Of a DNA stretch of 64,000 nt, positions 1-12,215 are shown piece by piece. Positions within the stretch are counted from its first letter, which is position 1; the number at the start of each line of letters is the position of its first letter. Below the pieces are notes generated by a model. It was not told the DNA's origin. It searched no databases and worked only from the letters and a program-made list of their open reading frames with translations. The stretch spans positions 8,622,274 to 8,686,273 of the forward strand of contig NC_089390.1 of NCBI RefSeq assembly GCF_003171515.1. The letters run 5' to 3'. The DNA comes from Pyrenophora tritici-repentis (Eukaryota; Ascomycota; Dothideomycetes; Pleosporales; Pleosporaceae). Both the position numbers and the translations under genes were made by a program.

Positions 1-1926
1 AGGTGAACTGCTCTCGGAGCTCTTTGAGAGCCTCTTCGCTGTGTGGCACTGACGCTGACAGGACTTTGTCGTATGGCCGAGACCAGGTAATTGAAAAAAA
101 AATACCATGACTGTGCTAGAAGAGAGGAGAGTGGTGTAGAAGAACAAAAGCGAGGTGGGCGGTTTATATGCTCATGCCAAGGCCGTAAGTAGTGCTAAAT
201 AGCAGGTGAAGGTGAGTCCGTCGCCTTCCATTTGCTTCTTGTTGAGCAGTGGTGAGCCGCCGTAAAAGCGGGGCTGAGCAGCAGGTGAAGGTGAGTCCAT
301 CGATGGCTGATCATCATTTTTAGCTACAGCCGCCTCGATGTTTTGTAGTGAGCAGCATCATAAGTCTATAAGCTGTTTAAGTGAACAACAAAGATGCAAT
401 TCCACATATGGAACCGAGTGGTTTTGTCTCGTAACGATATCGGGGTAAAATTGTAACGGGCTGAGCCCTAGGTCACATGACTAGGCCGCTGGCCTAGTCG
501 CTTCCTTCCTTCTATCACTCCTTCCCCCAGCAGCCCGTGCACCGTGCGCCGCGCGCCAACCCAAACAAAGCGGGATGGCCGCTCACTTCCTCTTCTTCTC
601 TTCATCTCGACTGTAAATAGCATCTGGATTAGGTAGCTGGAATACAGTACCTACAGACCGTTCACAAAAATGTTAAGAACACACGAGGCTGTGCGTCTTT
701 CGCCTCGAGACCTCAGAGCTTCAGCAGCAAGGCATTCTTCACTCTTCCGCCATAGTTTAGGTCATTGTACCGTTGTAGTGCCGCATATGTGAGCGAGAAA
801 ATTAGCCACAACTCAAGCAGAGCCCCGATGACCAGGGCGGTGATAAGAGCTGGATGTATTGTATATAGTTGAATGAGAAGTATGCCTAGGATTCTGAGGC
901 TACCGATGACAGTGTATCCTGTTCGCTGAATGTGGTATTGGTAGTGTGGGCGTGATGGCTACGAGGGGCTGTTAGGTGGCCGATGCAATTTCCTCCTGAC
1001 AGTCTAGGTGGCAAGACGCTATTACAAAGGGGTCGCGTGATGGTGCAGATGTATAATTTAGTGAGCCTTGGGGAAGTTGAGAGCGCGGTAATAACAATTA
1101 GTTATTGAAACGTTCAATTATCAACCGACCTTGGCTTTTTTATCGTGTCGACCATTCTTACTGAGCCCGATCGTATCATGTTACTCATGGGCGGGTTTGG
1201 CAACAAGACTGGGGTGAGCAATATACCAGATAAGATGCCTATTGTGTAAGCGTCTGTCCGGGAGACGGAGAAACTTATGAATGGGATGATTTAGAAGCGT
1301 TGAGGTGCATCCTAAAGTTTGTGTAGGGTAGCATTGTGATTTTACCGGAGAAAGACGGACTGGGACATGCCTAGGCTGTCTCACACGCGCATTAGATCAT
1401 AGCATTAGGGACAACCTGATCTATAATTTTGTTACATAATATCAACTTCCAGTACCTAATCTTTGTCAGGCTTCCATGTGCTCAGTGATACAAAGCAACA
1501 TCACACCCGGGGGCCGCGCTAGTCACCCGGCCCTTCCCGGCACTCCCGCCCTCCGTCTCTCCAACAACGCTCTGCAGTTAACTTCTTCGGATCCCCGCGT
1601 TCCCTGCATAAACACAGCCTGATCTTCGTATCCGGTGTAAATCTGACTACACGTCTTAACCCAACTTAAGAGCTCCAATAAGCGAGTCGGCCAATCAAAA
1701 CGTCGCAGGCTCAGCTGCGGCTGACTGAGACTTCGGGAGGCGTCACGCCACAACTTGAGCAAATATTCCCACCTTCGGAAACTTGAGTATTTCCGACGAG
1801 AGCACATACCTCACTTTGATCATGAAATCCGGAAGATTGAGGCGGGATGAGGCGTTTAAAAAGGAGGCGGCGCCATGGTGTGAGACTTGAGTAAAGCACA
1901 TTACTGCTGTGTTCAAGCCTTTCAAA
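1..1926. other. Gene-poor left end
   Basis: No convincing coding region was found. A 19 bp direct repeat (AGCAGGTGAAGGTGAGTCC) occurs at 201-219 and 280-298. The last few hundred bases are presumably the promoter of the FAD oxidase that starts at 1927. Confidence 0.5.
201..298. repeat. 19 bp direct repeat pair
   Basis: AGCAGGTGAAGGTGAGTCC is present at 201-219 and again at 280-298, 79 bp apart, with similar bases after each copy (GTCG and ATCG). Function is unknown; it lies in non-coding DNA. Confidence 0.6.
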
Positions 1927-3466
1927 ATGCAGTTTTCAACCTTGATATCGTTGCTTCATGTTTTGTCTGTTTCCGCGCTCGGATGGAATATTTCGATTGA
2001 TGGCTGTGAGGCTCTCTCCTCAGTGTTGCCGAATAATACCTTTTACTCCTCGGCGTCGACATACAATGCCTCCATCGTATCCTATCCATTCCTTCAGCTA
2101 AGGTTACACCCGTACTGCATCTTCAGGCCCAGTTCTGCGCAGGATGTAGCTACCGCCGTCACTGTGTTGAAGGACAGTAATCATACCAAGTTCGCGATCA
2201 AGGGCGGAGGGCACAATGCGAATGCCGGCTACAACAACATTCAGGATGGTGTTACGATTGACATGCAGAGTCTAAAGAACGTCGAAGTTGCAAGAGGTGA
2301 TCAAGTTGTGAGAGTTGGAGCAGGAGCGTTGTGGCAGAACGTGTACGATGAGGCAGAGAAGCGTAACCTGACCGTGCTCGGAGGACGAATCGGGGTTGTG
2401 GGAACCGCCGGTTTCCTAACTGGAGGTACGTCAACACCATCTTATACCACTCAGTGATACTAAATACTACTTCGTAGGCGGCATATCCTTCTTCAGCCCC
2501 GAAAAAGGCTGGTCTTGCGACCACGTCGTAAACTTCCAAGTAGTCCTCGCCAGCGGCGAAATCATAAACGCAAACATCACTTCCCACTCTGACCTTTTCG
2601 CCGCCCTGAAAGGCGGGCAAAATAACTTTGGCATCGTTACACGCTTCGATCTAAAAGCCTACCCCGCAGGCCCCCTCTGGGGCGGCAGGATAGTCTATGC
2701 CCCCAACGCCACCATTTCTCTCCTCCAAGCCTTCACCAACTTTAAACTCGGTGATTACGACCCCTACGTCGCAGGCTGGGTCACCATACGCTACAACCAC
2801 ACAGCTTCGATCTTCAACCCCGTAAGCATCATGTGGTACACCAAAGCCTCGCAGAAGCCCGGCGCGCTAAAAGGCATCGTGGAAGTCCGGCCGCAGATTA
2901 CAAATGGCATGGTCGAAGCGCCCATTAGTGAGCACACAAGAAATGCATCAAGGCAGGTTATTGCGAACCCGCAACGCACGATTTGGGCTACGACTTCGTT
3001 TTATATAAATCCGACGATTGTGCAGAGCATCCACGCAAAGTGGAAGACGCTCGTGCTTGAGATATCGGAACAGTACGCCTACGCTAAACCAGTCGCTGAA
3101 CTAACGTTCCAATCGCTTCCCGCGTCTCCTCGTAACGGAAGCGCACCTAATAGTATGGGCTTTTCACCTGAGGAGACGCCAGAGAAGAATGTGGTTTTTT
3201 TGCAGCTTGTATTCACCTTCGAGGCTGCGGCTGCAGACGAGGGGTTTAGGGAGGGACTAAAGGACTTGTTGAAGGCGGTGGAGGATGTGGCTAAGGGGGA
3301 AGGAGTGCTGCATCGTTTCAAGTATTTGAATTTTGCCGAGTCTTTTCAAGATCCCCTGGGGGGTTATGGGGAGGTGGAGTTGGAGAGGTTGAGGGGGGTT
3401 GCGAGGAAGTACGACCCTCAGGGAATGTTTCAGACGCAGGTTCCGGGTGGGTTTAAGGTTTTCTGA
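1927..3466 (+). CDS. Secreted FAD-linked oxidoreductase (berberine bridge enzyme type)
   Basis: Two exons, 1927-2425 and 2478-3466, give about 495 residues; the 52 bp intron is GTACGT..GTAG. The start is the ATG at 1927 (AAA before ATG), which opens a signal-peptide-like stretch (MQFSTLISLLHVLSVSALG); the in-frame codon at 1909 is GTG. The FAD_binding_4 (PCMH) domain fills the N-terminal half and contains KGGGHNANAG, where the His is the usual 8-alpha flavin attachment site. The GTAGFLTGGG segment lacks the Cys that would give a second covalent bond, so mono-covalent FAD is likely. The C-terminus (KYDPQGMFQ, then PGGFKVF) is the BBE domain ending. Such enzymes oxidise alcohols, sugars or secondary metabolites with O2. 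The substrate cannot be read from sequence, and no biosynthetic cluster surrounds it. Confidence 0.9.
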
Positions 3467-4479
3467 TTGGCGTGGGTGTGGTAGTGCAGATATGTTAAGA
3501 TGTCGTTTATCCTTGTTGTAATTTGTAAAGCTATGTAACGTGTGTGTATGTGAAGAATTTCAACGTATAAAGCAATAAAAGGTTACTATGCGTGCAGAGA
3601 GACGCGTGAATGTGTGTGGTCGAATACGTCGTTGTATTAGACAATAAAGATATCCAGTACCGAGTGCTGTAAGATTCAAATACATACATGCACCACTGGA
3701 TGTGGTCGATATGGTCGCGATATAATCTGCTCGCCAATATGTGCTCAGTATGCCGATGATTGCTACACACTTCACAGCCACGCCTTTCGAACGGCGCTCT
3801 GAACCTTCAATATCGCGCTCACATATAGGGATCCTAGCTGTAGAACGATGCCCCATTTGGATAGAATGGTACCATGTTGCAGCCATCACAAGTTTGCAAC
3901 TTCCATACTGGTACGTTGTCGGTGGCAAATGCTCCCTGCAAACGGTCTTTTCCTAACTTAAATGTTTGCAATGATCATATACTTTCATGCATTCTCAAGT
4001 GACGCTAAAGGATTATTGTAGTGGTGACCCCCAAGATCCTTCTGGGACATCGGGAACTTCATTGACGGCTATGTTTTCTTGTTCGAGGTCGATCTTGCGG
4101 CAGAGCTCATTGTACTGGAATATGGAACCAGTGTTAGTCAACTGCAAAAAAACATTATCTGGTGGAGCCTTTCGGAGCTGCGAAGCTAGTTGATGAATGA
4201 GAGTGTATTGAACCTCTACGAGATAGTAAAACGGGTTGCTATCGGATTCAGCCTCTGGCAGGTATTGATGGAATCAGACAACTGAAGAAGGGAAGTAGTC
4301 CCCAACATGATACGACAATAAATCCTATATATCGCGATTGCAAATGATAAGTGTAATACTACGTTGTGCTATGCACAACAGAGACGGGTATATATAACGA
4401 GTGAAAAACCGAGCCCAAAGATGTCGCAACGCAGTTCAAGCCCCAAAATGGTCTAAACTACAAGAAACTGCACCCGCAT
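3467..4479. other. Intergenic, tail-to-tail
   Basis: The region lies between two convergent genes (FAD oxidase and SulP permease), so it holds both 3' ends. No coding signal is seen; the short open frames are not protein-like. Confidence 0.5.
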
Positions 4480-6565
4480 CTAAACCATATCTTTTTCTTT
4501 TTCGCCCACAATGTGTACCTCTAGAGGCTCAACCTCAATATCGTCTGTGGAGAAGGTTCTGGTTCGCCTGAACACCGCTTCCTCCACACTGTCATACACA
4601 ATTGTACCCTTCTTTCCCTCCTTCCCAGCATCACATGCATTGATTAGGGTCCAACCAAATCTCACAAAGCGTTCTCGCACCCGCTCATTGAGACCGACAA
4701 GCCGTAGTCGTACGTTCTTACCACCATATGCTTCGATATCTGCTTTCAGGTCTTTCAGCGCAGTCAAACCGGTAGTGTCAATGTTGTGCATGGCGTGCAA
4801 ATCAAGCACCACGTTGCGTATCTGCATGGGCTCGTCAAAGATCCCTGCTTGGTTGCGTAGACGGTTGGCGCGGTCTTTACCAGCCACGCTCCAGGTACGG
4901 TTCGCCCGCGCAGTCTCCAACGTCGTGAGGTCACCGGAATTGTACGTCTGCACTGTGTCGAGACATTGGTTTTTGATGTGAAAAGCGTTGTAAAAGAGCA
5001 TAGATTGTGAAATGCTAAAGACTTGTGTGTGGAGCGGGATGGCGTGGATGCCAGTCGGGCGATTATTGGCCTCCACGTCAATAGTGGTGACGCGACGTAC
5101 ACGGTGGAAAGCCTGGAAGAGGAGGTGGTAAGCGATGTTGAAACCGACCGCCGTACCAATCCCAACTTCAGAAGAGACGAAGAGAGTGAGCCAAAAGGCA
5201 AGCATGGATGTAGTAAAGTCGACGAGCGACGTACGCCAGTAGCCGTAGAAAACCCTGAGAGGTACCACAATGTGCCAGACTGCCATCACGATGATTGCAG
5301 CTAAAGTGGCTTTAGGGATCCAGTATAATGCCGGGGAAAGCTTGAAGATGCTGAGGATGACAACACCACCAGCGATGAGACCGTACACGGGTGACTTGAC
5401 ACCAGACTCCGAGTTTACTGCAGTGCGCGACATCGCACCACCGACGGCCATGGAGGAGAAGAAAGAGTTGAAAAAGTTGGTGAAGCCAAGATAGACAAGC
5501 TCTTGGGCAGGGTCCGTCACATAGCCGTTCTTCCTTCCAAATGCTTTGGCGATGGCGAGGTGCTCCAGAGCGGCAGCGATAAATGGTGCGATACTTCGAG
5601 CAAATACTTTGCTAATGAGTGTCGAGTCAGGCATACGAGGCGGTGCAATACCGTTTGACTGCACCTTGCTAAGTGCCCAGACGGGATTCTTCTTCCTGTC
5701 TTTGTTCACGCCGTACGAGATACCGGTGAACAGAACCAAGACCACTGCACTTCGACCAAGCGCCAACAGCCAGATAGCCTTGCTCTTCTTACCCCAACGC
5801 TGCCCCATCTTTTGCATAAGGTAGAGCATGAGCAGACCTCCGAGACCCACTCCGCACGTTGGGCCGTCGTACTGGGGTATTTTGGCAAAGAGATCGTGTA
5901 TGATATGTGCGGTTCCTGATCCTACAGAGATGCCGAATAAGGAAGGGATTTGACCGAGCATAATAACGATTGCAGCCGCCGAGATGAATCCGCTCAAAAC
6001 TGGTACAGAGATGAATTCTAACAGGAATCCAAGTTTGAGCAGACCAAGAGTCATGGCGTATATGCCTACTGACATGGCAACAGCAGACGCAATGGCCTGC
6101 GGCGAGTATCCGTCCTTGACAACATCTGCAATAATCTCGGCGGTCAAGAGGCCTATGAGCGAGGTAGGCCCAGTCGAAAGATCTTTAGAACGTGTGAGTG
6201 TCTTATCTCAAAAGACAGATAATTGACCCACCTTTGGAAGTGCCCATGATGAGGTATAGGAAGTTTGGTAGCCAACTAGACATGAGTCCATATTGTCCAG
6301 GGATAGTGGCAATTTTTGCATATGCCAGAGATTGAGGGATGAGTAGGACACCGACCGTGATACCAGCCAATGTGTCATTGAGTAGCCATCGCGGGTCGTA
6401 CCTGGGAAGCCATTGAATGATGGGAGCTTTTTGGAGTAGGTACTGTCCGGCCACGGCAGGAGCTGCGCGAACAGCCTTCTCACCATAACGTGCTGTGCGT
6501 AGAAGAGTGGTATCCGTGGCTATTGCTTCTTTGCCGTCCGTTACTTTCTTTCTGAGGTACTCCAT
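4480..6565 (-). CDS. SulP/SLC26-type sulfate permease with STAS domain
   Basis: Two exons, 6565-6232 and 6182-4480, give 678 residues; the 49 bp intron interrupts the codon in MGTSKD. The start is the ATG at 6565 (MEYLRKK), as further upstream there is only a non-ATG extension. The sulfate-transporter domain begins near residue 55 with YDPRWLLNDTLAGITVG, followed by IPQSLAYAKIATIPGQYGL, the SulP family signature. About ten hydrophobic segments follow, and the last ~150 residues form the cytoplasmic STAS domain (VVLDLHAMHNIDTTGL). The protein should move sulfate or related anions across the plasma membrane, with vacuolar sulfate transport as the alternative. It is of normal length and apparently intact. 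No sulfur-assimilation neighbours are present. Confidence 0.93.
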
Positions 6566-9351
6566 GACGCTTAAACGACGCGAAAAAAGACAACACAAAG
6601 AGTTTTGAGCAATCAGGGAGATAGAAAGACTTTGCTGGGACGCCGGGCACTACACAGGGTATGAGATAGGGTAGATATACAGCACCCGTCCCGCGGGAAT
6701 GTGGGAGTTGTGTCTGCAACCACGACGCAGCTTTCTGTAGATAGGTCTGGGTCTTATGCGATGGCGCTCAGTCGGACCTACTAGATGACAGGCCAGTACA
6801 CCACCGATCTCCTAAACGCTCACTTGCATGGATACATGGTGAAGACGTCGAAACGGGTTCGCGTGCCGAGGTAGTGCCAACCGCGTCACAGGAAGCCAGC
6901 GAGCCGGTTCCACGATGTCCTAGGGGGAAGTGAACTGCAGCCGGGCTGCCAACACCCTGTTCAACTACTGCTAGGCCATGGACCTTCCGTGTTGAGAAGC
7001 AAGAGCGGGCCGTAGAGTAGGTGGATACAAGTACGCATTGTTGATTCGAGATCGGATTGCCATACCGCCACACAGACGCAAGAAGCAGTCACGCAGCTCG
7101 TCGTACCGGGGACATCGTGGTGAGAAAATATAGCGCTTGCATGGCTGCAGGCTCCCGTAAGCAGAGAGACCCAGTGCTGGGCCACAGTTTAGACTTTGTT
7201 CTAAACAACCCATGTTTGAACTCTTGTCAATTGGTCAACTGGAAAAGCATCATATGACAAAGTTGAAAATACAATTTTTTTTCGCTCTCCCAAAAGCTTT
7301 GTGTGGAAAGGTGAGGCGTACGAGAAGACGAATTACCCCGCAGACATCTCGTCCAGGGTCAAGCTAGCTGCCGTCAGCCATCAGCCGCCTGCGCGAGTTA
7401 TAGTTGAAGCCTTTCGCTAGCGCCTCGATTTAAGCTTTGTGTCAAGCTCCACGAATGGAGAGCCAAGAATCCTTGTTGAGTATCTCCCGGACGGTACGTG
7501 CGTCGCACCACTGCAGCGAGCGATTTAAAGTAGAACCACCGCGACAGGGTCAGCGATGATCACAAAACCTCAATCGGCAAAATTCGGCAGTTATTTTGGT
7601 CATTTCTATGCTGCACAGTCGTGGCGTGAATTGCTGGTAGTACAGTACGCAATTGTTTCGGTTTCTGCCGCCACATCCCCCGTCTTACCCCTCGTGTTGG
7701 TCTACACGTAAGCCCGTAAATAGACCCGCGAGTAGGACCGTAATTGCCAAGTTTGCATTGTATGGTGGGCGCCGAGATGTGATAACTAATGTTGAATCAT
7801 CTTACCCCTCATCTGGTGGTGGAAGCGCCGAGCATTCGTAAGACTACCACCACATAGTCGATCTAGCAGAATCTTCTGCTGATATGCCGTCGTAAAGCGC
7901 TTCTAGCGGTGCATCCAAGTTCAAAGATCCTTGATGCACGATAAGGTCGCTTCTTCTTGCATGCAAAAAAAGTCCAGTAATGGGCGGAGATGGATTAGTT
8001 AGCAGTGCACGCTAATATGTTGAAGCACAGTACTACGAGTCTCAATTAAGCAATAGCGCCAAGGTCTCTGAGAAAACTTGGAAGTTGGATGCGTCCAATT
8101 GCAAATTGCATCGAAGCATGCTGAACTGCACAGGAGCAAGCTCATCGGTGTAACGGGGGCTTGATCTAAGGAAGGTGGCGTGTAGACGCACGTACCAAAC
8201 CGGGACAGTTGCCGCAGGGGAAGGGCATGTGCATGCAGTGTGACTGAGAAACATTTGACCAATGGGGCTGCTTCTATTTTCGGTGGTGCGAGATGATCTA
8301 CGCTTGTTCCTTTGGGAAGGTAGAATGTAGATAGGCGTTGGACTGATGGCGTATGAATTGAAGTGGGAATGTAACCAATGCATGTAGAAAGTTGGCTGGG
8401 GTGGTTGAATATAGTAGTACGGTACGTATCGCTGCGGATCGGTAGGTACCTAGCCTCTGTGTACCTAGTTTCAACGGTGATATCCACTGTGGCTTCCTAG
8501 AATGCCAACGTCTATAGTAAGTCCACACCTTCAGCGTGTTAGCTTCTGAAGTCTTGACACAGGACTAGGAAGCTTGTCCATGGAAGACGTCAGGGCGTGC
8601 AGCCTTGGCTGAATCTTGGCCCATGTTCTCTATGTGAACAAGGGTAGGCGTCTACGGTTGTGCATCGAGGAGGAGCAGTGTGACATGGAACTGCTTGTTC
8701 TGTTCGGACTCAAGCCACAGCTGTCATGTTTCGAAATGCATGTATTGTTTTTCGCATATACTCGGGGATAAGACGGTTTACTACGAACACATGCCCCCAA
8801 TGGCGGAGCTACATCGGAAGATCGGGACAAAGCCTTCAGACAAGCCGCATGTGTTGTGAACGGTGACGATAGACCAGGTTTTGACATGACCTGGGGTTGG
8901 AAAGGTGGGTTGTCGAATGTGGCCAGGACCAAGAAGCAATATGTGGGTTGGTGTGATGCGCAGGGTGAGTAAGAAAGAGTGAGTGACATCATGGAGGAAT
9001 GTCGTGGGGGGGAAGAATTGGTGGGGTATATTGATGGCTCTACTTACCTAAGGGGGCACACTGGACCGGATGCGGAGACCATCGCAGGGCTGAGTACAGC
9101 TGGGCAGGCTAGTCAAGACCAGGGACGCAGAGGCGAAAGAGATGGGTGCGATCAAAGTAAAAGCAAAGGCAATAGCAAAGGGTGACATGTCTGGGGTGAG
9201 AGCACCTGGGCAGCGTGTCGGAGACATTGACGCAGGCCTCCGGCGACGCTAACGCCAAGGCGAAATTTATTATCGATACCGCATCTGCAAAGCCACAAAC
9301 AACAGAGCGGAGACGTCGACTGGCGGAATTGCATATCAACCAGCTTGGAAC
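6566..9351. other. Large gene-poor interval
   Basis: About 2.8 kb between the divergently placed SulP and TPR-protein genes. Many short open frames occur on both strands, but none has recognisable protein character, and no tRNA or repeat family was recognised. It probably contains both promoters and 5' UTRs. A lineage-specific multi-exon gene cannot be excluded by eye. Confidence 0.4.
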
Positions 9352-11779
9352 ATGGCGCGCAAGAAGAAGAGCGCACAAGCTGACGCGGCGCTCAACGGCA
9401 GCGCCTCGTCGACGCCGCCACCCGCAGTCAACGGCCCTGGCGGTGCAGCGAAGAAGGCGGCAAATGAGGCCTCGACGTCTGCGCTCATCATCTGTCGCAA
9501 CAAGTGAGTTCGGGCGGGTACTGTCGTCACGATACGAGCAAAGCAGAGCCTAATGGCGGAACTATAGGCATTGGCGCTACATCTCGTCATTCCATGGGCC
9601 TTGGTTGCAGCTGCCGCCCGAAGTACTGGAGTCGCTCGCCCATAGCAACTACCTCTCGCCGCGCCCCCATCCCATTGACCCCGCCGTCTTCTATGATCTG
9701 GTCAAGATCCGCCGTGCAGTAGATGAGGCCACGACGCTCGCTGTGCGCGCCACATCTGGCCTGACGTCGGCTGCCCTCAGCAACAGCCACAATGCGGGCA
9801 ACAGTATGCTTGGGAGTGCAGCCGCCCTGGGCATAGGCTATGGCGGAGGCGGCACCGCCAAGCTGAGTAGAGAGCGCAGACACCGCATGCGCGAACTGGC
9901 GACGACCAAGTTGAGTCAGGCCTATCATCTGGACGAGATTGCGGCGAGCGTGGCCACCATGCAGAGCGCAAGTACCCTGGAGGATGTTGCGCAGCTGGTC
10001 CTGCAGCGGGAACCAAACAATGTGGATGCCAAGTACGTACACTTCTTCCACGAGAAGATTCCGAGTCGCATGATGGCCCAGTGTACGCCGCTTGATACCC
10101 TCAACGACATCATCAGCGAGCGGCCCAACCATGGCAGCCCCTTGCGAACCCGTGCGCTAACAAGGATATTCAAAGAGGACTATGTCAACTCGGCCAAGGA
10201 CCTGAGTGAGGCTTTGAGCATCGCGAGATATATCATAGCCCAACACCGTGCCGGCAAGGATCAGTTGGTGCTGGCCAAGACGCTGCAAGAACAGCACGGC
10301 AGAGACTGGAGGCAAGAAGTCAGGATCCCCGACGAAGACCAGCCCAACTCGCTCGAAACCCAACTTCTCTTCCACCGTGCAGGCGTATACTTCACCATAG
10401 CATGCGGACACGTCCACGCTGCCTTGGACGGACTACAAGAGGCGGAAGAAGCAAAGGCGCGCCGAGATGCTCAGATTGCACAAGGCAAGGAGCCAGACCC
10501 GATTACCCCTGAAGAAGCGCAGGGCAACCATCTCCGTCTGGAAGCCCGCAAACAAGTCCGCCAAAATGCCAAACGCGCCCTTCGAGACTATGTCGGCTTT
10601 CTCTCTCACTTCGATTACACGCCCGGTATTTCCGCCGACCTCGCTGAGGAGTTCCTACGCAGGCTCGGTAACACGGCCAACGGGGGCACAAATGGCTATG
10701 GCACCAATGACAAGATCAAGCCTAATATGAATCGCCTCATCGAGCAGACCAACGGTGCCGCGTCGCCCATTTCAGAAGCTCTGATCCCCCATCGCGGTCC
10801 AACCAAGAACAACTCAGATCGTGCATCATGGCCCAAACTGCCGCCACCAGACATCTTCAAAGTATCCCAACTCTTCGACGCCGCACCACCAGCTTCATTA
10901 CCTCCCTACCCAGCGCCCCGGCCCTCACCATCCGCAGACTCCACAGCTTCAGCAGCAGCGACGGCCTTTGCAGATAGTCATGAAAACATAACCTACCACC
11001 CGCTCATCACCGATGCCCTACATTCTCTCCTCCTCTGCCATGCGCTCATCCAGACTCCACCCAAAGAACTCCTCCGCCATGCCCACAACGCCGCCCGCCT
11101 AGCCCGCGTCTGTGACGGCTACCCCATCTTCCTCGCCGCGCGCTCTCCTGCTCGTGCAGACTGGATCGAAGTGCTCCGCCGTGCTGGAAACTGGATCGGT
11201 CTAGGCACCTCATGGGAGAACCTGTGCCGTCCCGCGCCCCTCCCCGGTCATAACACCAAACCAGGGACCGACATGTCCGGCAAGAACGGGACACCCGGCA
11301 ACGGCGCCGGCGAAACCGAAGCCCAAAAGCGCGAACGTCAAAAGCACGAAGCCATCCTCGAAGCCCTCGCCGACGAACGCGTTGTAGACGAAGAGTCCTT
11401 CCAACGCGCCGTCCGCGCCCGCGAACGCCGCAACCGCGAAGACGAGGAGGCGGAGAAGAAGCGCCAGTTGGATGTCGATGACGATGGATACCCTGCTAGT
11501 CCGCAGCCTACGCCTCCCAAACGCTGGGCCCAGGACGACGGTCGTGAATACCCGATTTCTACGGAACGAGCAGAGGCAATCAGTAGGTGGGTGAGAGATG
11601 CTCCTCCCGTTGGTGAGACAAGCGGTACCAAGAAGAAGAGGACCAAGGGGAAGGGGAAGGGGAAGGGGAAGGGGAAGAAACCGTCTTCTTCGACTTCTGC
11701 GCCATATCTCAGGCCTAGCGCGGGTCTGACGGAGAGCGTGGAGGCGTTGGGTGTCCATGATGAGGAGATTGATGATTGA
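9352..11779 (+). CDS. Conserved fungal TPR-like protein (sometimes annotated 'histidine kinase group protein')
   Basis: Two exons, 9352-9503 and 9568-11779, give 787 residues. The exon 1 end ICRNK joins exon 2 HWRYISSFHGPWL across a 64 bp intron; this junction is very conserved in ascomycetes as I recall it. The N-terminus is Lys/Ala rich. The central region (LPPEVLESLAHSNY, then DAKYVHFFHEKIPSR, RALRDYVGFLSHFDYTPG) is helical and resembles tetratricopeptide-type repeats. The C-terminal third is charged and ends in a Lys-Gly run encoded by an AAGGGG hexamer repeat (about 11645-11677). I see no histidine kinase catalytic motifs, so the common database name is uninformative. Function is unknown. 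The family call rests on memory of fungal orthologues, not on a search. Confidence 0.85.
11645..11677 (+). repeat. AAGGGG hexamer tandem repeat inside a coding exon
   Basis: About five and a half copies of AAGGGG encode an alternating Lys-Gly tract near the C-terminus of the TPR-like protein. The repeat is in frame, so length changes by whole units would not break the gene. Confidence 0.8.
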
Positions 11780-12215
11780 TTGAAGAGCTTATGTACTGCT
11801 GTTGCATGCGGGACAAAGGTCTTGGGCCACTATTTGGTCTATCAGCTTTGAAAGCAGTGTAGTCAGTCCAGCTTGTATACCGTTTCTATCGGTTTGTGCG
11901 AGTGGGGGTGAAATGCAAATGCAAGGAGGCGAGTTTGAGACGAGGAAAACTTTTTTCTACATAAGACTTTTTTGTGATTGATGCATGTGGCTGCAATGCT
12001 AGACCACCGTATCCAGAACCGCATGCCTAGATGCATTGCCTTCCATATGGGAGCCCTATGCCACCTGAACGCCACCTGAACGCCACACGGATAAACCGAC
12101 CCAGTCGGTAGAAAACCCTTTTACACACCAGAAGTAGGCCTAATGGGCCGTGGCCCATGATCCATCCAGCCTTGACGCCAAATACCAAATACCAAACATC
12201 AAACCCATTCTCCCT
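11780..12215. other. Intergenic, tail-to-tail
   Basis: 3' ends of two convergent genes. An 11 bp unit (GCCACCTGAAC) is repeated about two and a half times at 12060-12086. Nothing else is recognised. Confidence 0.45.

Noticed and set aside
1..87. Protein-like minus-strand reading at the left edge (WSRPYDKVL, then SEEALKELREQF)
   Set aside because: No in-frame ATG and no AG acceptor upstream of it; a TAG lies just before. It could be the edge of a gene outside the window but cannot be supported here.
1909..1926. Upstream in-frame start for the FAD oxidase
   Set aside because: The codon is GTG; the ATG at 1927 has a good context and directly opens the signal peptide.
6768..7257. Several overlapping open frames downstream of 6.7 kb
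   Set aside because: Six mutually overlapping frames on both strands of similar length, none protein-like.
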